A DNA stretch of 64,000 bases. Source: Devosia lucknowensis (GTDB lineage: Bacteria; Pseudomonadota; Alphaproteobacteria; Rhizobiales; Devosiaceae). The notes beneath the pieces were generated by a model. It was not told the origin of the DNA. It was given only the letters and a program-made list of their open reading frames with translations, and made no database searches. Below are positions 53,005 through 61,500 of the stretch, piece after piece. Position 1 is the stretch's first letter; every line of letters begins with the position of its first letter. A program made the translations under genes and the position numbers. The stretch spans positions 124,001-188,000 of the forward strand of contig NZ_FXWK01000001.1 of NCBI RefSeq assembly GCF_900177655.1. Reading direction: 5' to 3'.

Positions 53005-53081
53005 GCCGCCTTAGCTCAGTTGGTTAGAGCGCTAGATTGTGGATCTAGAGGTCCCCCGTTCAATCCGGGGAGGCGGTACCA
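53005..53081 (+). tRNA. tRNA-His (anticodon GUG), without G-1
   Basis: A 77-nt cloverleaf with encoded CCA: acceptor GCCGCCT/AGGCGGT (first pair G–U), D-arm GCTC...GAGC, anticodon stem CTAGA/TCTAG around TTGTGGA (anticodon GTG), T-arm CCCCG/CGGGG around TTCAATC. The base before position 1 is T, not G, and the discriminator is A, so the usual G-1:C73 identity pair is absent, as known for a clade of Alphaproteobacteria. Confidence 0.95.
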
Positions 53082-53098
53082 CCCACTCCAACCACAAA

Positions 53099-55165
53099 TC
53101 AGCGTGACAGTCTGAGGTTGGACAGCTGGCCTGCGATGTGTTCGAACACCGTCGACAGCGCCTGGCCCGTTCCTGCCACATATGCCTTGGTGGAATCGCT
53201 CGCACAATTGCGCATCAGTTCCTGGGCTACCGGCTTGTCGTCGATGGCGAGGCCGACCGTGTAGATGGTGATGCCGGTCGCCTTGATTGCTGCACACAGC
53301 TGCGCAGTCTGCTCGTACGATGACCCGTTGTTGGCGTTCTCACCGATCATGCTGTAGCCGCTGCCGCTGCCGGAAGTCGAGTTCTGCGCGATGACACCGT
53401 TGCGGTAGATCGAGTTGTATTCGCCATCGGTCATGATCACCAACGCCTTGGCGACCGGAGGCGTGGCGGTGCGGGATGCTGGCCGGCTGGCAACAGGCCA
53501 GGGGCCGTTGAAGTTCGCAGAGAGCAGATACCAGGCCCAAGCAACCCCGATCTGGCCGCCAGTCGAGCCAGTGGCTGCAAGCGTATTGGCCACGCCATGG
53601 AGGGTCGCCTTGTTGAGGTTGGTGGCAAGGTTAGCGCCCTTCGTTGCCGTCAGCGGCAGAATGGTGTCGGTCAGGCAGGGATTGTTCGAGGACGCATAGT
53701 TCCGTCCCACCGGCGTGGTCAGGTAAGAGGCGTCGGTAAACGTGTTGACGTCCCGCTCCGTGACGCAGGTGCTGATGACGTGACGGCGCTTCGAGGTGTT
53801 GCCGGCGTTTTGTCCGTACCAGGCCGTGCTGCTGTAGGGGTTGGTGAACAGATATTGTGAACAGCCTTGGACCACGCAGGCAACAGTGCCACCCGAGGTG
53901 TAGGTGCCGTAGTTTTTGCCGTTGGTGCGCGCGGTGCCAGGCAGCACGAAGGTGTTCGTCGTTGTCGCGCCGATCTTCCAGACGAGGAAAGCGTAGTCCT
54001 GGTCGCTCGTGTTGTTGTTGATCCAGTTATAGGCGGTGTTGTCGGCCCGCGTGCTGCCGTTCGAGTTTTTCGCATCCGTCGCGACGCTCGAATAGCTTTC
54101 GTAGGACGGCGAGACCGACGAGTAGGAATTCATGCCGACGACGCCAGTGATATAGGCTTCGGCGTTGATGCTGAGGCCGTGATTGTTCGACGTGACGACC
54201 AGTTCACAGGTCGCGACGAGGCATTTTGTCACCGAGCCGGCATTGGGCGTCGCGTAGGTTCCGAAAGTGCCGGTCGTCGTGCCGTTGAGGGTGAACTTCT
54301 TGGCGTCGTTGGTCGTGGCGATCTGGTAGATCTTGTTGTTGACCTGCGTCGTGCCATTGACGCCGCTGATATAGACATAGTCGCCGTTGGCGAAGCCGTG
54401 ATTGGTCGAGGTCGTGATCGTCACGGGCTGGTTGTTGGCCGATCGTGCGGCACCGGTGATGGTCTTAGCTGTTCCTGTGGACCAGGTGATGTTGGAAATG
54501 GCGGTGGGCTGCACGATCGCGCCGCGAACGGCATTGGCATAGGTGCCGACGTTGACCGCCTGCGAGTAGGGCACCAGCGCCATTTTCGAGTACGTTGGGG
54601 ATTGGTCGTTCTGCACCAGCAGTTCGATCATTTCGTTGAGCGCGGTTTTCAGCGACGCGATTTTAGTCGTTGTGCCGCCCCGACCATCCGGGATGCTCTG
54701 AGCCATCGAGCCGGACAGGTCGAGGGCAACGGCCACCTCAAGGTCCGTTTCGCCGTGTATCGCTTCTGACACGACCCGTGCGCCCATGTCCTGCACCCCG
54801 ACCAGCGACACGAACATGGTGGGCATCTGCAGGGTTGCTTCGAGGTGCAGCGATCCCAGGTCTTCGTTCTTCACTACCTCGTCGATCGAGGCGGTGATGC
54901 GGGCGTCGCCGATCCGCTCGAGCAGCAGGGCCTCGGCAAGGACTTCCAGCTGCGCCTCGGTCTTGGTGTAGATGTCCGGCTGCAGGGCAAGCGCGGCGGC
55001 ATCGAGGGCGATCTGCGCCCTCTGGCGGGACTGCTCCAGCGAGACATAGTCCACCGTAGCGCCGCCCAGAGCCACCAGAATGATGGCCATGAGCCCGAAA
55101 AGCACGGCGAACACGCCGCTTTCATCTCTGGCAAAGCGCCGCAGGAGGACGGTGAAATCGAACAT
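53099..55165 (-). CDS. TadG-like pilus assembly protein with split von Willebrand domain
   Basis: A 688-aa protein. Residues 1–45 are a TadE/TadG N-terminus (RRFARDESGVFAVLFGLMAIILVALGGATVDY) with one membrane helix. A von Willebrand A domain begins at about 140, with the MIDAS motif DLSGS at 149–153, and resumes at about 540 (KALVIMTDGEYN, TVGLAID). Between them is an insert of some 230 residues, rich in Asn, Thr, Ser and Gly, with two tandem repeats resembling the FCCH domain (about 246–321 and 322–440), each ending in a CxxxxC motif (Cys315/Cys320 and Cys430/Cys435). The protein probably faces outward and helps Tad/Flp pilus or adhesion functions. No other tad genes are nearby. Confidence 0.87.
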   Translation of the reverse strand: MFDFTVLLRRFARDESGVFAVLFGLMAIILVALGGATVDYVSLEQSRQRAQIALDAAALALQPDIYTKTEAQLEVLAEALLLERIGDARITASIDEVVKNEDLGSLHLEATLQMPTMFVSLVGVQDMGARVVSEAIHGETDLEVAVALDLSGSMAQSIPDGRGGTTTKIASLKTALNEMIELLVQNDQSPTYSKMALVPYSQAVNVGTYANAVRGAIVQPTAISNITWSTGTAKTITGAARSANNQPVTITTSTNHGFANGDYVYISGVNGTTQVNNKIYQIATTNDAKKFTLNGTTTGTFGTYATPNAGSVTKCLVATCELVVTSNNHGLSINAEAYITGVVGMNSYSSVSPSYESYSSVATDAKNSNGSTRADNTAYNWINNNTSDQDYAFLVWKIGATTTNTFVLPGTARTNGKNYGTYTSGGTVACVVQGCSQYLFTNPYSSTAWYGQNAGNTSKRRHVISTCVTERDVNTFTDASYLTTPVGRNYASSNNPCLTDTILPLTATKGANLATNLNKATLHGVANTLAATGSTGGQIGVAWAWYLLSANFNGPWPVASRPASRTATPPVAKALVIMTDGEYNSIYRNGVIAQNSTSGSGSGYSMIGENANNGSSYEQTAQLCAAIKATGITIYTVGLAIDDKPVAQELMRNCASDSTKAYVAGTGQALSTVFEHIAGQLSNLRLSR

Positions 55166-55222
55166 GCAACGGACCCGGTCTGATCGAAGTCTGGGAGGCA
55201 GGTGAACTCTCCTGCAAACTTC

Positions 55223-55858
55223 TTAGGAAAGAACCACAACCTTTGTGTTCAATTTCACACGTCCATAGAGATCGATCACATCGGCATTGGTCATGCGGAT
55301 GCAGCCCGATGAGACGTTCTGGCCAATGGTCCAGGGTTCGACTGTGCCGTGGATCCGGTAGAGGGTCGAGCCGAGGTAAAGCGCGCGCGCACCCATGGGG
55401 TTGTTGGGTCCGCCTTCCATGAATGTGGGCAATCCGGGCTGGCGCCTGCGCATCTCCGCGGGTGGCGTCCAGCTGGGCCATTCCGCTTTGCGGGTCACGC
55501 GATGCGTGCCGCTCCATTCGAAACCGTCCCGGGCGACCCCGATGCCGTAGCGGAGCGCGCGCCCGTCGCCGAGCACGAAATAAAGGAAATGCTGTCGCGT
55601 ATCGACCACGATCGTGCCGCTGTGTTCCGCTGTCGCATAGGGCACGACCTGTCGCAGGTAGATGGGCGAGACGTGCGGATTAGCCTGCAGCGCCAGCGCG
55701 TGACGCGGCCGGCTGTCGGTGATGGTCACGCCCGGCGGCGGGGCGAAGCGCCAGCCCGGCCGGGCGGTTTCCGCCTGCGCCGGCACCGCCATTGCCAACA
55801 TGGACACAACCGCCGTGGCGGCAATCAGCTTGCGAACGAACTCTCTCATGGTCTGCAT
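55223..55858 (-). CDS. Periplasmic L,D-transpeptidase (YkuD type)
   Basis: A 211-aa secreted protein. The signal peptide (about 1–28, ending VPAQA) is followed by an YkuD domain (about 75–210). The catalytic triad region is complete: YRIHGTVEP with His and SSGCIRMTNADVIDLY with the nucleophilic Cys and Arg (about 185). FMEGGPNNPMGARALYL is also typical. It makes 3–3 cross-links in, or attaches proteins to, peptidoglycan. An in-frame ATG three codons inside is an alternative start. Confidence 0.94.
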   Translation of the reverse strand: MQTMREFVRKLIAATAVVSMLAMAVPAQAETARPGWRFAPPPGVTITDSRPRHALALQANPHVSPIYLRQVVPYATAEHSGTIVVDTRQHFLYFVLGDGRALRYGIGVARDGFEWSGTHRVTRKAEWPSWTPPAEMRRRQPGLPTFMEGGPNNPMGARALYLGSTLYRIHGTVEPWTIGQNVSSGCIRMTNADVIDLYGRVKLNTKVVVLS

Positions 55859-56305
55859 TCCCGGAAGCGTTTCCCCGTATTTTCCCGCAGATGAGAAAAA
55901 GAGATGTCAAGCCAGGTGGTTAATCACCGGTGGAGGGTTACGGCTAACAAGCTCTTTCCAGCTCATTTCGACCAGTGTGATGGGAATGCAACATCCGACG
56001 GTGCTGCGACAGCCTGTCACAGTAAAGGGTTGCGGCTCACGGAATCGTGAGGTATCCAGCCAGTGTTCGCAAAGCCAACCGAGGGAGGCGTCGTATGAAA
56101 ACACTGACCGTTCGTCTTTCGGGGCCAAATCGTCATCATCACGGCCGAGTCTGATCTCGCTCCCCTGATGCTCACTGGCCGCACATCGGCCCGCGAATAT
56201 TCCAACCCAAACCCGAAAAGCTGACCCGGCCCGTATTGCGTCCGGATTCCGTTTTTCATCCATCTTTACACATAGAGGCTGGCAGAATTTTCTGCTGGAA
56301 CTGCA
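55859..56305. other. 447-bp gap with one possible broken small gene
   Basis: No intact gene is supported. Long frames crossing the gap on either strand lack a ribosome-binding site and protein-like composition. The only interesting item is a possible frameshifted small ORF at 56095–56224. Confidence 0.5.
56095..56224 (+). pseudogene. Possible small gene broken by one base in a GGGG run
   Basis: GGGAGGCGTCGT just upstream is a good ribosome-binding site for the ATG at 56095. The zero frame ends after 19 codons. If one G of the GGGG at 56121–56124 is dropped, the frame continues as MKTLTVRLSGQIVIITAES and on to a stop at 56224, about 42 residues in all, with GC-rich third positions. This could be a true frameshift, a sequencing or assembly error, or programmed slippage. 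No family was recognised. Confidence 0.35.
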
Positions 56306-56569
56306 ATGTCTTCCAACGTTCTTGAAGATCGCAGCGTCGTGCTGCGTCTCGAATTCTCCATCGCCGATGCCGTGCACCAGCGCGGCCTGTTTTCCGTGCT
56401 CGCAAGCGCCATCCGTGCCTGGTGGTCGCAGCGGCCGATCAACTATGCGCTCGTGCCCGATTACCTGCGTGAAGACGTCGGCCTGCCACCTGCAGAAGAC
56501 CCCTTTCGATGGGTGGGCGTGGATCTCCACGCCTATCGGTTGCATCCCCCCGACCGGAGTGGTCCGTGA
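56306..56569 (+). CDS. Small DUF1127-like protein
   Basis: An 87-aa protein. The C-terminal half, AWWSQRPINYALVPDYLREDVGLPP, resembles the Arg/Trp-rich helix and the DxLLRDIGL motif of DUF1127 proteins, which in some Alphaproteobacteria bind RNA or affect phosphate and carbon control. The match is loose. The ATG at 56306 follows a weak GGAAC site. It is alone, with repeat elements on both sides. Confidence 0.5.
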   Translation: MSSNVLEDRSVVLRLEFSIADAVHQRGLFSVLASAIRAWWSQRPINYALVPDYLREDVGLPPAEDPFRWVGVDLHAYRLHPPDRSGP

Positions 56570-56609
56570 TCAAGCAAGGCAGCCGGGGTCCCCCGGCTGC
56601 CTGACATAG

Positions 56610-56642
56610 ACCGCGCCGCCCTCGGACGTGATCCGAGGGCGG
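56610..56642. repeat. Dispersed CCGCCCTCGG…CCGAGGGCGG element
   Basis: CCGCCCTCGGACGTGATCCGAGGGCGG is a near-perfect inverted repeat of the family at 27088 and 35088, just after the DUF1127-like gene, so it may also end its transcript. Confidence 0.7.
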
Positions 56643-56687
56643 TCCGGCGTAAGGCGCATCGCGCCATTGTCTCTCCGGCCCCGATCG

Positions 56688-56756
56688 TCTAGAGCGTGGT
56701 CAGCAAAAGTTGCAGGCTTTTGCGGTTCGACAACGCGACCAGAAAAGACCTGGAAT
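56688..56756. repeat. TCTAGAGC-type repeat upstream of hisS
   Basis: TCTAGAGCGTGGTC is followed by the hairpin GCAAAAG/CTTTTGC (56703–56709 and 56717–56723) and GACAACGCGACC. Elements beginning TCTAGAGC with a purine-rich hairpin are common between genes in Rhizobiales. It lies 35 bases before hisS. Confidence 0.55.
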
Positions 56757-56790
56757 TTCCCAGGACGGGCCGACTTTCCAGGGCAGAAGA

Positions 56791-58212
56791 ATGACCGAAA
56801 AGACCAAGCTCATCACGCCCCGCCTGCCGCGCGGCTTCGAAGATCGCACGCCGGGCGAGATCAGCGCAGTCGGCGCCATGATCGACAAGATCAAGCAGGT
56901 CTACGAGCGCTATGGTTTCGACCCGGTCGAGACGCCCCTGTTCGAATATACCGAGACCCTCGGCAAATTCCTGCCCGATACCGATCGGCCCAATGCCGGC
57001 GTCTTTTCCCTGCAGGACGATGACGAACAGTGGATGAGCCTGCGCTACGATCTCACTGCACCGCTCGCCCGCTTCTTTGCCGAAAATTTCGAAACGCTGC
57101 CCAAGCCTTATCGCTCTTACCGGCAGGGCTACGTGTTCCGCAACGAGAAGCCTGGGCCGGGGCGCTTCCGCCAGTTCATGCAGTTCGATGCCGATACCGT
57201 CGGCGCGCCGGGCCCCGAAGCTGACGCCGAAATGTGCATGATGATGGCCGACGTCATGGATGCACTGGGCTTGCAGGGGAAGTACGTCGTCCGGGTGAAC
57301 AACCGAAAGGTGCTCGATGGGGTGCTCGAAGCCGCGGGCGTTACCAGCGACGAGCAGAAGCTCACCGTGCTGCGTGCCGTCGACAAGCTCGACAAGTTCG
57401 GCCCAGAAGGTGTGAAGCTTCTCCTCGGCGCCGGCCGCAAGGACGAAAGCGGCGACTTCACCAAGGGCGCAGGTCTTTCAGACACACAAGCGGCCGTCGT
57501 GCTGGACTATGTGTCGGGCAAGCCGCCCGTCGACAATGCAGGTGTCGCCGAACTCGCGACAATGCAGGCGCTGTTCGATGCCGCAGGGTATGGCGCAGAA
57601 AAGATCAAGATCGACCCCTCCGTCGTGCGTGGCCTCGAATATTACACCGGCCCGGTCTTCGAGATCGAACTGACCTTCAAGGTGCAGAACGAGAAGGGCC
57701 AGGACGTGGTCTTTGGTTCGGTGGGTGGCGGCGGTCGCTATGATGGCCTGGTCTCCCGCTTCCGCAAAGAGCCCGTGCCGGCCACCGGCTTTTCCATCGG
57801 CGTTTCGCGCCTCGCCAATGCCCTGAAACTCACTGGTAATCTCGGGGCTACCGAGCCGGCCGGCCCCGTTGTCGTTCTAGTCATGGACAAGGACCAGACC
57901 GCCCGCTACCAGGCCATGGTAGCAGAGTTGCGGCAGGCGGGGATAAGGGCCGAGATGTTCCTCGGCTCGACCAAGAATTTCGGCAAGCAGGTCGCCTATG
58001 CCGATAAGCGCAACAGTCCGATCGTCATCATCGAAGGCAGCCAGGAGCGCGAGCAGGGCGTGCTGCAGGTCAAGGACCTGATCGCCGGCAAGCAGGCTGC
58101 TGAGGCCATCACCGACAATGCCGAGTGGAAGGCCGCCCGACCCGGACAGTTCGAGATCAAGCGCGACGAGCTGGTCAGTGCGGTCCAGAAGCTGCTGAGC
58201 GAGCAGGGTTGA
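56791..58212 (+). CDS. hisS: Histidyl-tRNA synthetase HisS
   Basis: A 473-aa class II aminoacyl-tRNA synthetase. Motif 1 lies near [10 protein letters not shown]. Motif 2 reads [25 protein letters not shown] (in pieces, about 115–140) and differs from the common FRHERPQKGRYRQF. The histidine motifs [17 protein letters not shown] and [10 protein letters not shown], and the C-terminal anticodon-binding domain (about 375–473), are present. It has a long middle insert usual in the alphaproteobacterial type. This form is known to charge tRNA-His that lacks G-1, as found at 53005. It heads a hisS–hisZ–hisG group. Confidence 0.96.
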   Translation: MTEKTKLITPRLPRGFEDRTPGEISAVGAMIDKIKQVYERYGFDPVETPLFEYTETLGKFLPDTDRPNAGVFSLQDDDEQWMSLRYDLTAPLARFFAENFETLPKPYRSYRQGYVFRNEKPGPGRFRQFMQFDADTVGAPGPEADAEMCMMMADVMDALGLQGKYVVRVNNRKVLDGVLEAAGVTSDEQKLTVLRAVDKLDKFGPEGVKLLLGAGRKDESGDFTKGAGLSDTQAAVVLDYVSGKPPVDNAGVAELATMQALFDAAGYGAEKIKIDPSVVRGLEYYTGPVFEIELTFKVQNEKGQDVVFGSVGGGGRYDGLVSRFRKEPVPATGFSIGVSRLANALKLTGNLGATEPAGPVVVLVMDKDQTARYQAMVAELRQAGIRAEMFLGSTKNFGKQVAYADKRNSPIVIIEGSQEREQGVLQVKDLIAGKQAAEAITDNAEWKAARPGQFEIKRDELVSAVQKLLSEQG

Positions 58213-58241
58213 TGCTGGATTTGGCAAAAGGTGCATTCGTC

Positions 58242-58264
58242 ACCTCTCCCTTTGGGGGAGAGGT
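58242..58264. repeat. ACCTCTCCC hairpin between hisS and hisZ
   Basis: ACCTCTCCC/GGGAGAGGT around TTTGG fills most of the 67-base gap between hisS and hisZ. It belongs to the family at 14880 and may act as a partial terminator or a message-processing site in the his group. Confidence 0.65.
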
Positions 58265-58279
58265 CAAGAGGGCCAGGCC

Positions 58280-59344
58280 ATGACCAATGCTGCCTATCGC
58301 CGCGCCCAGCTCGAATCCCTCGTCGAAGCACAGGGTGGTTGCCGTGCCGCCCCGCAACTGCTGCTCAAGGCCGACCCCTATTTCGATCTTGCCGGCGAAG
58401 AGTTCGGTCGCCGACTGCTGTTGACCAGTGATCTGACCGGCGCGGAATATTGCCTGCGCCCCGACTTCACCTTGCCCATCGTCACCGACTACATCGCGCA
58501 GGGCGCAGGCGCTCCTGCTGCCTTTTCCTATCTCGGTCCGATCTTCCGCCAGCGCGACGACGGCCCTGCCGAGTTCGACCAGGCAGGCATCGAACTGCTT
58601 GCCCAGCCCGATGGCGACATCGCCCTCGACCAGGTGCTGACCTTCGCGCGCGCCGCGCTGTCGCTCTACGGCGTGACGCCGCAGGTCAAGCTGGGCGGCG
58701 TCGGCATGTTCGAGGCATTGCTGGCGCAGGCCGACATGCCCGACGCCTGGCGCTCGCGCATCCGTCACCGCTTTGGCCACACCGAGGCCATGGATCGCCT
58801 GCTGACCCGGCTCGAACAAGCGCCGGCGACGCAGCGGAGCGAACAGCCCTCCCGCGACGAACTCGTCGAGGACGTCACCGCCCGCATGGTTTCGGCCGGA
58901 CTCAGCCTGTCTGACGGGCGTTCGCCCGCCGAGATTGCCGACCGTTACCTCGAGCAGCAGGCGCTCGACGCCGCCCATGTGCCGACATCGACGCTCAAGC
59001 TCCTGCGCGACTACTTCGCCATCAAGGGAGATGCCTTGGATGCGCTCCGGCAGGTGGAGGCGCTGGCCGACGCCCACCGCCTGTTCCTCGGCCCGCCGAT
59101 GAAGGCCATCCGCCGTCATCTCGACGGCCTGGGCGAAGCGCGTGTCACCTTTGACGCCAGTTTCTCGCCACGGCTTGATTACTATACCGGCATTGTCTTC
59201 GAGATGCGCGGGCAGGGCGGCACCGTGTTGGTTTCGGGTGGTCAATACGATCGCCTGCTCGAACGTCTTGGTGCGACCGCGCCCATTGCCGCCTCGGGCT
59301 GTGCGCTCTGGGTCGATCGTCTGGAAGCGGAGTGGCCGAAGTGA
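58280..59344 (+). CDS. hisZ: ATP phosphoribosyltransferase regulatory subunit HisZ
   Basis: A 354-aa paralogue of HisRS without synthetase function. It keeps the class II core fold (YCLRPDFTLPIVTDYIAQ, YLGPIFRQRDDGPAEFDQAGIELL, FSPRLDYYTGIVFEM) but lacks the anticodon-binding domain. HisZ joins the short HisG to form the active, histidine-regulated enzyme of the first histidine-synthesis step. Its stop overlaps the GTG start of hisG (GTGA). Confidence 0.95.
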   Translation: MTNAAYRRAQLESLVEAQGGCRAAPQLLLKADPYFDLAGEEFGRRLLLTSDLTGAEYCLRPDFTLPIVTDYIAQGAGAPAAFSYLGPIFRQRDDGPAEFDQAGIELLAQPDGDIALDQVLTFARAALSLYGVTPQVKLGGVGMFEALLAQADMPDAWRSRIRHRFGHTEAMDRLLTRLEQAPATQRSEQPSRDELVEDVTARMVSAGLSLSDGRSPAEIADRYLEQQALDAAHVPTSTLKLLRDYFAIKGDALDALRQVEALADAHRLFLGPPMKAIRRHLDGLGEARVTFDASFSPRLDYYTGIVFEMRGQGGTVLVSGGQYDRLLERLGATAPIAASGCALWVDRLEAEWPK

Positions 59345-60033
59345 CCATCACCCTCGCCGTTCCCTCCAAGGGCCGCCTCGAAGAACTGACGCGCGACTGG
59401 TTCGCCCAGCGCGGCCTGACCATCACCCGCCCTGGCGGGGCGCGCTCCTATCTGGGTGCCATAGACGGCATGCCCGATGTCACGGTGCGCTTCTTTCCGG
59501 CATCGGAAATCGCGCGGGAATTGATCCGCGGCACGATCGATCTCGGCGTCACCGGCCGTGATCTTATCCACGAGACCAGCGAACAGGGGCCCGCCTCGGT
59601 CGAATTTGCCCGCGACCTGGGCTTCGGTCATGCCGATGTCGTCATCGCTGTTCCCGAAGCCTGGATCGACGTCACCCATATGCACGACCTGGCTGACGTG
59701 GCGTCGGACTTCAGGTCGCGCCACGGGCGCTGGCTGCGGATCGCGACCAAATACATCACCATCACCCGGCACCATTTCGCCCAGGCGGGCATCGCCGAGT
59801 ATCGCATCGTGGAAAGCCTCGGCGCGACCGAAGCGGCGCCAGCATCGGGCGTGGCAGATATCGTGGTGGACATCACGTCCACTGGCTCGACCCTGGCTGC
59901 CAATGGGCTGCGGGTGCTCGAGGATGGCGTGATGCTCAAGAGCGAAGCGAACCTGATCGTTTCCAGGACCGCCGACTGGTCGGACGGCCGCAAGGCAACG
60001 CTCGACGATCTCCTCGGCCGGTTGAAAGCCTGA
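59341..60033 (+). CDS. hisG: ATP phosphoribosyltransferase, short form HisG
   Basis: A 230-aa catalytic subunit, ATP plus PRPP to phosphoribosyl-ATP. It has the short-form length without the C-terminal regulatory domain, so it needs HisZ. Landmarks are LAVPSKGRLEELTRDWF, GTIDLGVTGRDLIHE (about 65), RIATKYITITRHHF and the PRPP loop ADIVVDITSTGSTLAANGLRVLE (about 175). The start is GTG overlapping the hisZ stop; an in-frame GTG nine bases earlier (59332) is also possible. Confidence 0.95.
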   Translation: MTITLAVPSKGRLEELTRDWFAQRGLTITRPGGARSYLGAIDGMPDVTVRFFPASEIARELIRGTIDLGVTGRDLIHETSEQGPASVEFARDLGFGHADVVIAVPEAWIDVTHMHDLADVASDFRSRHGRWLRIATKYITITRHHFAQAGIAEYRIVESLGATEAAPASGVADIVVDITSTGSTLAANGLRVLEDGVMLKSEANLIVSRTADWSDGRKATLDDLLGRLKA

Positions 60034-60036
60034 GCC

Positions 60037-60213
60037 ATGGAACTGGCCTTTGTCCTTCTGTTTGTCCTCCTGGGTACGGCGTTCATCCTCTATGCCGGCC
60101 TCGCGAGGCCTCGACAGGCCGGGCCGGCGGGACAGGGTTCCAACAGCGATGGTGGCGCGCCTGACGATTCGCTGGCAGCGCCGGCAAGCGACAACGCCGG
60201 TGACGGCGACTAG
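60037..60213 (+). CDS. Small membrane protein downstream of hisG
   Basis: A predicted 58-aa protein, MELAFVLLFVLLGTAFILYA followed by a basic stretch (RPRQ) and a Gly/Ser/Ala/Asp-rich tail. One N-terminal membrane helix is clear and the tail is probably disordered. The start is three bases after the hisG stop, which supports co-translation; the frame has high GC at third positions. No family was recognised. Confidence 0.6.
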   Translation: MELAFVLLFVLLGTAFILYAGLARPRQAGPAGQGSNSDGGAPDDSLAAPASDNAGDGD

Positions 60214-60276
60214 CTTGCCATTGCTTCGGTCGGGCAAATCAAGGCACAAGGGCCTATTGCTCGGCGGGGGACACGC

Positions 60277-61494
60277 GTGGCCGAAGCGCTCGAACTGACT
60301 ATCCTGATGCCATGCCTCAACGAGGCCGAAACGCTGGCGACCTGCATCGGCAAGGCGCAGTCGTATCTCGCCCGCTCCGGCATTTCGGGCGAAGTGCTGA
60401 TTTCCGACAATGGCTCCACCGACGGTTCGCAGGCCATTGCCCAGGGGCTCGGGGCCCGGGTCGTCACGGCCGAGCAGCGCGGTTACGGTGCCGCACTCGG
60501 GACCGGCATCGCCGAGGCTCGAGGTCGTTTCGTCATCATGGGCGATGCCGATGACAGCTACGACTTTGCCAATCTCGACGCCTTTGTGCGCGAATTGCGC
60601 GATGGTGCCGATCTCGTCATGGGCAATCGTTTCGCCGGTGGCATCGCGCCCGGCGCCATGCCCTGGCATCACCGCTGTATCGGCAATCCGGTTCTGAGCT
60701 TTTTGGGTCGCCTGTTCTTCAAGACGCCGGTCCGCGATTTTCACTGCGGTCTGCGCGGATTCCGGCGCGACGCCATTCGCGACCTGCAACTGCGCACCAC
60801 GGGCATGGAATTCGCGTCCGAAATGGTGGTCAAGGCGACGCTCGGCCAGCTCGATTTGCGCGAAGTGCCGACGACCTTGCAGAAGGACGGCCGCTCCCGC
60901 CCGCCGCACCTGCGGTCTTTCAGGGACGGTTGGCGTCACCTACGGTTCCTGCTGCTGTTCTCGCCTCGATGGCTGTTCCTTTATCCCGGCGTCGCGCTGC
61001 TCTGGATCGGCCTTGTCGTCGGCAGCCAGCTCCTGCAGGGGCCGGTGCGCATCGGCGTGGTCAATTTCGACGTCCATACGCTGCTGGTAGCCTCGCTCTG
61101 CGTGATCATGGGCACGCAGTCGATCGCCTTTGCCATCATTGGACGACGCTTCGCCTCACGCTATGGCTTCATCCCGCGTTCTGGCACCTACGACCGCTTG
61201 CTCGAAAGCCTGACGCTCGAACGCATTCTACTCGTGGCCATTATTCTGATGCTCGGCGGCCTGATCGCCATGGGGTGGGGCCTGTGGGAATGGGCGCGGC
61301 GCGACTTTGGCCCACTGACATCGAGCGGTACGCTTCGCGCCGTCATCCTCGCCATGACGGCTCTCGTCACCGGGTTCCAGCTGATGATGAGTGCCTTCAT
61401 GTCGTCCATGATCAACATCCCCATCTACGAGCGCCGCCTGGCCGACCAGCCGGTGCCCGACGACCAGTTCCGCCGCCGCTCCGACCAGGCCTAG
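60277..61494 (+). CDS. Family 2 glycosyltransferase (polyprenyl-phosphate sugar transferase type)
   Basis: A 405-aa membrane protein. Residues about 5–225 form a GT2 domain: LTILMPCLNEAETL, DNGSTDGSQAIA, GYGAALGTGIAEARG, DADDSYDF (metal-binding Asp residues) and FHCGLRGFRRDAI. Four C-terminal hydrophobic segments (about 235–250, 260–285, 320–345 and 355–380) anchor it. It resembles dolichyl-phosphate mannose/undecaprenyl-phosphate sugar synthases; the sugar is unknown. The start is GTG at 60277. Confidence 0.9.
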   Translation: MAEALELTILMPCLNEAETLATCIGKAQSYLARSGISGEVLISDNGSTDGSQAIAQGLGARVVTAEQRGYGAALGTGIAEARGRFVIMGDADDSYDFANLDAFVRELRDGADLVMGNRFAGGIAPGAMPWHHRCIGNPVLSFLGRLFFKTPVRDFHCGLRGFRRDAIRDLQLRTTGMEFASEMVVKATLGQLDLREVPTTLQKDGRSRPPHLRSFRDGWRHLRFLLLFSPRWLFLYPGVALLWIGLVVGSQLLQGPVRIGVVNFDVHTLLVASLCVIMGTQSIAFAIIGRRFASRYGFIPRSGTYDRLLESLTLERILLVAIILMLGGLIAMGWGLWEWARRDFGPLTSSGTLRAVILAMTALVTGFQLMMSAFMSSMINIPIYERRLADQPVPDDQFRRRSDQA

Positions 61495-61500
61495 CCTCAC

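Noticed and set aside
55907..56545. A 212-codon open frame on the minus strand in the gap after the L,D-transpeptidase
   Set aside because: It has no ribosome-binding site, no domain, and overlaps the better supported small frames on the plus strand.
60050..60298. An 82-codon plus-strand frame overlapping the end of hisG's small partner
   Set aside because: Its Arg-rich sequence is the +1 shadow of the 58-aa membrane protein at 60037–60213.
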